A DNA stretch of 64,000 nt, taken from Gammaproteobacteria bacterium 45_16_T64 (GTDB lineage: Bacteria; Pseudomonadota; Gammaproteobacteria; Pseudomonadales; Ketobacteraceae). Positions 57,475 to 64,000 of this stretch are shown here, piece after piece (position 1 is the stretch's first letter; every line of letters begins with the position of its first letter). The position numbers and the translations under genes are program-made. Below the pieces are notes generated by a model that worked only from the letters and a program-made list of their open reading frames with translations, made no database searches and had not been told where the DNA came from. The DNA is taken from the NCBI GenBank assembly GCA_002162955.1, contig MABD01000001.1, positions 124,001 through 188,000 of the forward strand. Direction: 5' to 3'.

Positions 57475-57511
57475 CCTTCTGTAGAGCCCGTCAGCAGCAG
57501 CCTACAGAAGG
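57475..57511. terminator. Hairpin between convergent oxygenase and patatin genes
   Basis: CCTTCTGTAG (57475-57484) and CTACAGAAGG (57502-57511), a 10-bp perfect stem with a 17-nt loop, 36 bases after the oxygenase stop. No T run. Confidence 0.5.
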
Positions 57512-57544
57512 CACTTGACAAGTTATGGTTCCTTCTTAGTCAAT

Positions 57545-57578
57545 ATAATATGAATAACGTGCCAGTCGGCATCACTCC
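57545..57578. repeat. 34-nt intergenic repeat, copy 2
   Basis: Counterpart of 54754-54787. The stem region reads GTGCCA-GT-CGGCAT; the fourth pair is C-G here and T-A in copy 1. It overlaps the last codons of the patatin gene. Confidence 0.6.
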
Positions 57579-58480
57579 ATCGATTCATCCATCCATTGCG
57601 CAATAGCGCTCTCTGACGCCACCACACCAGCATCATAAGCCTGATAGATCTCATTCCTCTTTTTACTAAACCTAGAAACGGTTAATTCGTTTGGATAACA
57701 AACCTCCAAAATCTCGACACCAGCAGGGGGCTTTCGGATCAATGCAACCGACTGATTGTACTTCTCAGCGCGCCCCTTTAAGAGCCTTTTTACATTGGGA
57801 TAGTCACGGTATTTGTGGCCAAGCAATAGATCCGTCACACCAGTGGATTTGGCATAATTTTCTGGGCGAGAGCGTAGGACCATGATTCTTTTGGCACCCA
57901 ATGAAATCGCTTTCTCAATGGGCAGTGCATCGGAAAGACCACCATCGGCCAAAGCTTTGCCATTGATTGTCGGAAATCGCCTGAAGGCCAGTGGGATCGC
58001 GCTAGACGCTAACAGCATATCCTCGATATCAGAATGATTACCGGGTAAGTACACAGGAGTACCTCGAGCGATGTCGCTGGCAACAACAATATATTTCCCA
58101 GAGGCTTGTCGGATTTGGTCAATATCGAGGCGTATCTCATCGATCGTTGTTTCCCAAAGCCAATCAAGGTCCATTAAATGACCGCCCCGTAAAAATCGCC
58201 AAGGGTTAATAAATTCAGGTCTTAGTGCATAGTCACCATAGATCTTCAGGTTCCGCTTGGGCATATTTGCCAAATACGCGGCGAGGTTTGACGCACCGGC
58301 AGAAACGCCAATATACATGTCGAATGGCTTTAGGTTATGGGCTAAAAATCCATCCAGAATACCCGTTGAGAACACACCCCGCATAGCGCCACCTTCTACG
58401 ACTAGCGCCGTCTTCTTGTCAAGAGGAGGAAGGGTGATAGATAGAGACGTACTGCCTCTCTTCCGAATAGTCGTCTTCAT
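57572..58480 (-). CDS. Patatin-like phospholipase (YjjU-type)
   Basis: 302 residues. The patatin core is complete: oxyanion loop EGGAMRG, nucleophile elbow GVSAGAS (serine), and catalytic aspartate in DGGLSD. The layout and length agree with E. coli YjjU. By family it hydrolyses acyl esters of phospholipids or related lipids in the cytosol; no signal peptide is seen. Divergent from the FadL-type porin gene, with a 38-nt near-perfect inverted repeat between them. Its stop overlaps a 34-nt repeat. Confidence 0.92.
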   Translation of the reverse strand: MKTTIRKRGSTSLSITLPPLDKKTALVVEGGAMRGVFSTGILDGFLAHNLKPFDMYIGVSAGASNLAAYLANMPKRNLKIYGDYALRPEFINPWRFLRGGHLMDLDWLWETTIDEIRLDIDQIRQASGKYIVVASDIARGTPVYLPGNHSDIEDMLLASSAIPLAFRRFPTINGKALADGGLSDALPIEKAISLGAKRIMVLRSRPENYAKSTGVTDLLLGHKYRDYPNVKRLLKGRAEKYNQSVALIRKPPAGVEILEVCYPNELTVSRFSKKRNEIYQAYDAGVVASESAIAQWMDESME

Positions 58481-58576
58481 ACGCTACCTTTAGTTGCCAG
58501 CCAAGTACGTATTGTGCATTGAATTGGAAAACGAATGCAATAAACATGGAGACCTTATCGAATAAAGAACCAGCAA

Positions 58577-58614
58577 AATGACTATATTTTGTAGCGTTAC
58601 AAAAAATAGTCATT
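58577..58614. promoter_or_regulatory. Near-perfect 17-bp inverted repeat between patatin and FadL genes
   Basis: AATGACTATATTTTGTA (58577-58593), centre GCGT, TACAAAAAATAGTCATT (58598-58614), one mismatch. Located 96 bases before the patatin start and 65 before the FadL start. The symmetry and divergent position suit an operator for a dimeric regulator such as a TetR-type protein (inference). Confidence 0.55.
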
Positions 58615-58679
58615 TCTACTCTGCGACACAGGACTTTATATTCTCACGTTACCTCTGTTAAAAACGATGTGAGTAAAGC

Positions 58680-60365
58680 ATGAAGTTAAACCAAACAAGG
58701 TTTTTTGCGTATCCGCACCCTCTATTCTTTTTAGTGTGTAGCGTACTACTCATAGCAGCATCACTAGTAGCACCAAGTGCTAGCGCCCAACTTGTTCACA
58801 ACTTAACAATAGGTAACGCTAAAGCACTGGCAATGGCCAATGCTGTCACCGCAGATCCACCCGGTATTGACTCCATCCATTATAACCCTGCGGGCCTCGC
58901 AAGGATTACTGGTCGCCAGTTCCAATTTAAGCTTCTGGCCGGATATTATGGTCTAGAGGAGACCTATGGCGATAGGCGGTTAGATCGTATCGTCACCACA
59001 GGCGATAGTCCGGGTATTGCTGCGTCCTACGAAGCCATTGCGGGGGAGGCCTATCCAGATGACCCTGTTGAAAACACCTCAGCGTTTACCGATACGCCAA
59101 TGTTAATGCTACCTGGATCTGGCCTTACTGAAGTTGACACACTGCTAGTACCCTTAGTAGGGATCGCTATTGTAGATCTAGACTATGGGATCGTGTACGC
59201 CACTTCAATATACTCACCTCAGGCACTGGGGTATCAACGAGATGATAACAATTCATCGCGATGGCAAGGCCAGGAATTTGGCCTAACGCGAATCACCTAC
59301 TTTGCGCCTTCGATAGGCTTTAAGGTAAGCGATACGTTATCCTTTGGCGCATCCCTAAATATCTCTTGGCAAGGGTTGGGATTGATGACAAAAATCCGTG
59401 CCCCTGAGTTTTCGTTCGCTTTTTTGAACAGTTTTACGGACAACTTACATGACATGGGATTACCAGACAGCGCAGTAACCTCTTTCTCTCCCTACGCCAA
59501 TATCGCTGAGTTACGCGTAGAGCTAGAAGATGCATTCTCCGTTGGATATAACCTTGGCGTATTATGGGAGCCAACACCTTGGTTTGCTGTAGGATTTCTA
59601 TACCAGAGTGAAACCTCATCAGATCTTAAGGGTGATTATAAAATGACTTATGGTGATGAGTGGCTAGGTACAACACAGTCACAGCTACTGCAACTGGCGA
59701 ACCCTGTAATAGCAGCCCTAAACGGCGGATACCCTTTACATGCCATTCAAACAGAGGAGGGTAAAGCCACTGCGGAATTGATAAAACCCCAGCACGTCGC
59801 TATTGGTACATCATTGCGAGTGTTTCCCAACTGGAAAGTGAATATAGATCTCAAATGGATTGACTATTCACAATGGGAATCACTGGATATACGTTTTGAA
59901 AACTCCATAGACTTTCTTACGTTATCAGACCTAGTCTATCGGCTAATGGGTACGCCTGATGAAGAAAGGCACGCCACCCCTTCATCAGTGTCTTTTCCTC
60001 AGGAGTATAAAAGCGTAGTGTCCTGGGCCTTTGGGGTGGAGTACGACTATAGCGATAATTTAACACTACGTTGCGGGTATGAACCAAGGAAAGGAATTAT
60101 TCCAGATCGTACGGCCAGTCCATTAACACCGTTGCCAGATGCAGACCTTTATAGCGCTGGCTTTCAGTATGTTCTGGATGGGTACTCTACGGTTCAATTC
60201 GGGCTGGGTTACTTAGAGGCAACGGCCAACTTACCTGCAGGTACATCTAAAGCGTCAAATTCTTTAGAGCCAGGACGAATTATCTATAACCCGTACAACT
60301 ATCTAGATCTTGAAACCAAAATCTCTGCATATATTGTTTCGCTTTCTTATGACACCAAATTTTGA
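58680..60365 (+). CDS. FadL/OmpP1/TodX-family outer-membrane porin
   Basis: 561 residues. Signal peptide ending VAPSASA, then the FadL N-terminal hatch: LTIGNAKALAMANAVTADPPGIDSIHYNPAGLARI, with the family's NPAGLA box. The rest shows alternating beta strands with aromatic girdles (FGASLNISWQGLG, WKVNIDLKWIDYSQWESL, LTLRCGYEPRKGIIPDR), ending in IVSLSYDTKF with the terminal phenylalanine usual for outer-membrane barrels. By family it passes long-chain fatty acids or hydrocarbons through the outer membrane. Longer than E. coli FadL (about 420 mature). Divergent from a patatin phospholipase. Confidence 0.93.
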   Translation: MKLNQTRFFAYPHPLFFLVCSVLLIAASLVAPSASAQLVHNLTIGNAKALAMANAVTADPPGIDSIHYNPAGLARITGRQFQFKLLAGYYGLEETYGDRRLDRIVTTGDSPGIAASYEAIAGEAYPDDPVENTSAFTDTPMLMLPGSGLTEVDTLLVPLVGIAIVDLDYGIVYATSIYSPQALGYQRDDNNSSRWQGQEFGLTRITYFAPSIGFKVSDTLSFGASLNISWQGLGLMTKIRAPEFSFAFLNSFTDNLHDMGLPDSAVTSFSPYANIAELRVELEDAFSVGYNLGVLWEPTPWFAVGFLYQSETSSDLKGDYKMTYGDEWLGTTQSQLLQLANPVIAALNGGYPLHAIQTEEGKATAELIKPQHVAIGTSLRVFPNWKVNIDLKWIDYSQWESLDIRFENSIDFLTLSDLVYRLMGTPDEERHATPSSVSFPQEYKSVVSWAFGVEYDYSDNLTLRCGYEPRKGIIPDRTASPLTPLPDADLYSAGFQYVLDGYSTVQFGLGYLEATANLPAGTSKASNSLEPGRIIYNPYNYLDLETKISAYIVSLSYDTKF

Positions 60366-60398
60366 TGTGGCCGTTAACTCCTTCCTAGGTGGCTTATC

Positions 60399-62765
60399 TT
60401 AACTAGAACTCTTACTGCTTGGTGACTCGACATACTGACTCAGGCTAGATTGTAAGTTCGTAAGCTTCACTGGCTTTTCTAAAAAATCGTTCATGCCTGA
60501 TTTTACACAATGTGCCTTGTCCGCATCCATTAGATTAGCCGTTACTGCAATAATTGGAACGCCACAAATATCATCCGTGCGTGCTCGGATTCTTTCAGCG
60601 CAGCAGAATCCATCCATTATTGGCATTTGTAAATCCATTAAGACAACAGATACTTCATTCTTCTTCAATGTTTCCAGCGCCTCAGAACCATTATTGGAGA
60701 TCAATGTTCGGTAGCCCAATTTCTGTAACATTTTTATCATGATCCTTTGGTTAACTGCGTTATCTTCGACTATCAATATAGGTAATGCTGCTGAAGCCAA
60801 TGATTTCTCTTCTGGTTCTTCCGGTTGCTTACCCGCGAGTACAGGTAGCTCGACCCTAAAGCTGCTACCTAGGCCAACCTTAGACCTCAAAGTGAGCTTG
60901 CCACCAATAGCCTCCGTCAAACTACAACAAATTGCGAGACCTATCCCTAATCCACTGAACCCCCTCTGAAAACCACCTTCACTCTGAGTAAAAGCATCAA
61001 AGATATGTTGCTGCTTGGTTTTTTCAATACCAATCCCATTATCCTCAACAAGTAAAATTAATCGCCAGGGTGACTCTTCACGATTACAGGAGAGGGAAAA
61101 GTGAATATTACCTTGATCAGTGAACTTAACAGCATTGTCGAGTAACTTTGAAAATATAATCTGTAATTTTCGTTCGTCCACTAATAACCATTCAGGTAGA
61201 TCCTGATCTACTTGCCAGCACAGAGACATATTCTTTTCTTTACACAATTTTTGATACCGCCGCCTAATAATTTGGAGGAGGGGCAGCATAGCGGTATTGG
61301 TTGATTCAATATGCAAACTCTGTGACTGTATTTCTGTATGTGTCAGTATGTCGTTCACTAAGCACATCATTTCCGATGCACCATCTTGAACGATATCGAA
61401 AGGTGGCTTAAGACGCTCAAGGGGGTGCGTTTGGGCAACTTGGAGGCCGCCTAGAATAGCGTTCATTGGTGTGCGTAACTCATGGCTAACCGATGTAAGT
61501 AAGTCATTTTTCAACTTCAAGCTCGATTCAGATGCCCTTATAGATTCTTCTTGAGCTAGAATCTTCTCGCTTTTCAGTACATTGATTCTATCGGCTAGTC
61601 CTAAAGATAATAACATGACTTCAAGTACTGATCCGATTTGAACACTTTTCTCTACAACAAATATCGATGGGAGAAACCCCGCTATTTTTAAGCTAAATAC
61701 CGTAAGCGAGACTAACAGAGTTGTCCAGGCGAGCAGAAAGAACTTCGCTTGCCTTAGGCCCGCTCGTAAACATAAATACCCAACGATAAGACAAACTATA
61801 CTTGAGGAAATACCGAAAACAATTGTTATCGAAACCAAACTAGCATATGCGCCTGTAAAACTGAATATCATAAAAAACAACACGAGAACAATCAGCGCTT
61901 GTTTCGGTCGCTCAAACCAAGGAGCAACCCGTTTGGTCTCTAAAAATGAACTCACGAAATGAATCATAAAAACAAACCAGAAGCCGCTAGTGAGAGGTAT
62001 CGCTTGGTTTCCCCAGTCAGGTGAATCTGGCCATAGGTATTGAAATGAATAGCCGTAGTATGTGGCTAACCAGAACATAAACCCTGATATGTACAACACA
62101 TAGTAGATATATGCTCGATCCCTAACCATCAAAAATATAAACAGATTGTATACCACCATCACAACCATAATCCCAAAATAGAGCCCTAGGCCTAAGCTTT
62201 CTGCGCTACTGGCAAAGGTAAACGATTGCTTGTCCCATAGAATGATCGGGCTCGGCTCATGTATTCCATCATGCGACTGAAGCCTTAAGTAGACCTGTTT
62301 GGTTTCTCCTGGAGAAATAGGGAAATCAAATAAGAAATTGCGATATTCATATGGTCTACTATCGAATGGAAGGCGATCACCCGTCTGTGTAATGTGTGTA
62401 ATTTCACCTTCATTGATAACGTAATAATCCAAGTAGTCTTGCAATGCAAAAGCCACCTCGAACCAATAGACAGCTGAGGCCGTTAACTCAGAAGTAAACG
62501 TCACCCGTAACCAATAGGCGCTATCAGAAAAAGTGAAATTGGGTACAATTTTTTGGCTTGCCGCCCATTGATCATCGTAGCGGGAGTTACTAACTTGCTC
62601 TATAGTTAGCTCGCCATTGATATCCTCCAAAACATCGGCGTTTAACCCCAGATTATACTTGCCAATGCTAGCTTCCAAAAGAACGGGCGGGGTGGCCTGG
62701 GCCCCCAAAGACAGCAGCATTATGAAGACAAGAATACTAACATTCGCAACGGATAACTCTTTCAC
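60399..62765 (-). CDS. Hybrid sensor histidine kinase with 7TMR-DISM sensor
   Basis: 788 residues: signal helix, DISM extracellular domain (about 30-180: SAYWLRVTFTS, YYVINEG), seven helices (about 190-395), coil, HisKA with H428 in SVSHELRTPMNAILGG, HATPase_c (DNAVKFT, DNGIGIE, SGLGIGLAI), and a receiver with D711 in LMDLQMPIMDG. Motifs look intact. Architecture matches the kinase at 11149, without Hpt or output domain. It is tail-to-tail with the FadL gene and divergent from the second MpaB-type gene. No binding-protein gene adjoins this copy. Confidence 0.93.
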   Translation of the reverse strand: MKELSVANVSILVFIMLLSLGAQATPPVLLEASIGKYNLGLNADVLEDINGELTIEQVSNSRYDDQWAASQKIVPNFTFSDSAYWLRVTFTSELTASAVYWFEVAFALQDYLDYYVINEGEITHITQTGDRLPFDSRPYEYRNFLFDFPISPGETKQVYLRLQSHDGIHEPSPIILWDKQSFTFASSAESLGLGLYFGIMVVMVVYNLFIFLMVRDRAYIYYVLYISGFMFWLATYYGYSFQYLWPDSPDWGNQAIPLTSGFWFVFMIHFVSSFLETKRVAPWFERPKQALIVLVLFFMIFSFTGAYASLVSITIVFGISSSIVCLIVGYLCLRAGLRQAKFFLLAWTTLLVSLTVFSLKIAGFLPSIFVVEKSVQIGSVLEVMLLSLGLADRINVLKSEKILAQEESIRASESSLKLKNDLLTSVSHELRTPMNAILGGLQVAQTHPLERLKPPFDIVQDGASEMMCLVNDILTHTEIQSQSLHIESTNTAMLPLLQIIRRRYQKLCKEKNMSLCWQVDQDLPEWLLVDERKLQIIFSKLLDNAVKFTDQGNIHFSLSCNREESPWRLILLVEDNGIGIEKTKQQHIFDAFTQSEGGFQRGFSGLGIGLAICCSLTEAIGGKLTLRSKVGLGSSFRVELPVLAGKQPEEPEEKSLASAALPILIVEDNAVNQRIMIKMLQKLGYRTLISNNGSEALETLKKNEVSVVLMDLQMPIMDGFCCAERIRARTDDICGVPIIAVTANLMDADKAHCVKSGMNDFLEKPVKLTNLQSSLSQYVESPSSKSSS

Positions 62766-63275
62766 AAAGTTAGCTCTGCTGCTTAATCGTTAAAGCAATA
62801 GCTCGACAATGTAGGCGCCGTATTCTTATCATTGAATTCTCGCAGTTCATTAGCTCTCTTATGATTCAATGATAGCCTATTGTGCGGAAAATCACCGGAA
62901 GTACCGATGCACCTCCTGAAATAAAGGGCTGGAATATTTAGTAATTTCAACGTGATAAGGGACTATTCTCTACAAATACTAACCATCTCGACCCCATTTC
63001 TTATGATGCAATACACTCGTTTTTTTCTCTCTACCTAGTCAAAATAGGAGACTAATTTTCTCGATTAGAGTGTAACAAGTATTCTAGCCGATGCTATTGC
63101 CTGAATTTCTATGCAATGTATGCAATGGGGCATCCACAAATCTGTATATTGCTGCTTGTCGTGAAACTTCCTGAATTGGCTCCTTGTCACCTTCGACGTT
63201 TGTCAATACATCCAAGGCTCTTCCATCTGTTTTAATTGGGAACTAGAAATCATTGAACTGACTAGGAGCTTGATA
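62766..63275. other. Divergent spacer upstream of the second oxygenase
   Basis: No gene. An 11-bp perfect inverted repeat TATCATTGAAT (62827-62837) / ATTCAATGATA (62864-62874) is spread over a 26-nt loop about 60 bases before the kinase start. The rest is AT-rich. AGGAG at about 63264 serves the next gene. Confidence 0.45.
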
Positions 63276-64000
63276 ATGCTAGATATCCCGTTAAAGACTG
63301 AGACAATTAGACAGGAGCATATGGATATTTGCCCTGATGTGTATAAAAACGTTGATCTTACTCAGGCACCTGGCCGATACAGAACAAAACCGGGCGAAAA
63401 TAGCTCTCTCTGGTCTAGGACGACCGATAGTGATGAGGAGATGATGTCCGATGGCGACCTGCAGGAACAATTTCGTCAATGGTCGATAGCAGGTGACCCT
63501 GTAGCAGATGCGTTCGCCTCAAGGTTCCGAGACCTTAAACATAGTGTTGCGATGCATATGCTCGATACAGCCTTGGAGAAAGGCATTGACGCTGTTGAAG
63601 ATGCTCCAGCAGAACTTATTGCGTTGATGGCGCAGGTAGACCATGTACCAGACTGGGTCGATTGGGAATCTGTGGATCGAACTGCTGAGCTTATTGGTCC
63701 AATGATTTACGCATTGGGACAAACTGGATGGCGCGCGGGGTTTGTTTTGACTTTTGGTAATTCGTATCAAGGTTTGCCGATGGTGAAAACGGGCGCTTTA
63801 CATAAACCTGAAACGGCTCCCGGTAGAATTAAAGAGACTGTTAGTGTTATTAATTACCTTGCGATCCCCGGGGGGTTGCGTCGGCAGGGTGTAGCACTAA
63901 AGTTGTTGGTTAGAGTCCGGGTAATGCATGCCCTGGTACGGGTTAATTTACTGAAAAACCCAAAAGCATGGGATGTCTCGACTTACGGTGTGCCTCTGCC
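63276..64000 (+). CDS. MpaB/DUF2236-family oxygenase (3' partial)
   Basis: 241 codons visible before the window ends; no stop reached. ATG 63276 has AGGAG eight bases upstream. The product contains VPDWVDWESVDRTAELIGPM, LTFGNSYQGLP, ALHKPETAPGRIKETVSVINYL and VRVRVMHALVRVNLL, then WDVSTYGVPLP, aligning block by block with the gene at 56228 (VPEWVDWSQLERGA; LRLIHAFARAHIG; MGAPIN). The histidine in RVMHALVR is the candidate haem ligand. It differs in a longer N-terminus. Substrate unknown. Confidence 0.85.
   Translation, partial: MLDIPLKTETIRQEHMDICPDVYKNVDLTQAPGRYRTKPGENSSLWSRTTDSDEEMMSDGDLQEQFRQWSIAGDPVADAFASRFRDLKHSVAMHMLDTALEKGIDAVEDAPAELIALMAQVDHVPDWVDWESVDRTAELIGPMIYALGQTGWRAGFVLTFGNSYQGLPMVKTGALHKPETAPGRIKETVSVINYLAIPGGLRRQGVALKLLVRVRVMHALVRVNLLKNPKAWDVSTYGVPL

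Overview
The window reads as chromosomal DNA of a Gram-negative, probably aquatic gammaproteobacterium. The pointers are a Pel exopolysaccharide operon of Pseudomonas type, an outer-membrane FadL-like porin, an RND efflux pair, BioA, an FNR/Anr-type site, and many hybrid histidine kinases carrying 7TMR-DISM sensors beside solitary periplasmic binding proteins. Base composition is moderately AT-rich by eye. The genus cannot be fixed from sequence alone. I see no tRNA, rRNA, CRISPR array, transposase or phage genes.

Layout. (1) 1-9180: pelB (5' end outside the window), pelC, pelD, pelE, pelF, pelG, tightly packed or overlapping and closed by a hairpin; pelA must lie upstream. PelD keeps the RxxD c-di-GMP site. 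(2) 9234-18574: signalling region with a broken SDR gene, two orphan periplasmic binding proteins, two 7TMR-DISM hybrid kinases and a PEP-CTERM-like 'choice-of-anchor A' secreted protein. (3) 18704-26220: an EthA-like Baeyer-Villiger monooxygenase behind a 36-nt perfect palindrome, an RND adaptor/pump pair, and bioA. (4) 26760-30385: an accessory stretch of small secreted proteins, a SUMF1-fold protein without the FGE cysteines, a decayed binding-protein gene and a frameshifted GlxA-type regulator. (5) 30501-39644: acyl-CoA dehydrogenase, AraC-type regulator, a large lipoprotein with a period-5 cysteine repeat, a YbaK-type deacylase, another orphan binding protein, a flavin amine oxidase and an Imm11-like protein. 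(6) 40007-49264: a branched-chain-type binding protein paired with a 1257-aa hybrid kinase, then a second large hybrid kinase co-transcribed with a periplasmic rhodanese and preceded by an FNR/Anr box. (7) 49265-54692: gene-poor DNA with two long inverted repeats and another decayed binding-protein gene, then a two-gene unit encoding a 1033-aa exported cysteine-containing protein of unknown function plus a small membrane protein. (8) 54908-64000: a lipid-flavoured cluster of AraC regulator, two MpaB/DUF2236-type oxygenases (the second runs off the window), patatin phospholipase and FadL porin, with a third 7TMR-DISM kinase.

How it fits together. Pel synthesis and c-di-GMP binding sit next to a dense set of sensor kinases and extracytoplasmic ligand-binding proteins, as expected for a surface-living, nutrient-tracking bacterium. 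The FadL, patatin, acyl-CoA dehydrogenase, BVMO and MpaB-type genes point to uptake and oxidation of hydrophobic substrates; this is inference from family membership. The most unexplained items are the two-gene unit at 50925-54692, the cysteine-repeat lipoprotein at 33000, long near-perfect inverted repeats in three divergent promoter regions, and a 34-nt repeat pair (54754, 57545) whose hairpin shows a compensatory base change.
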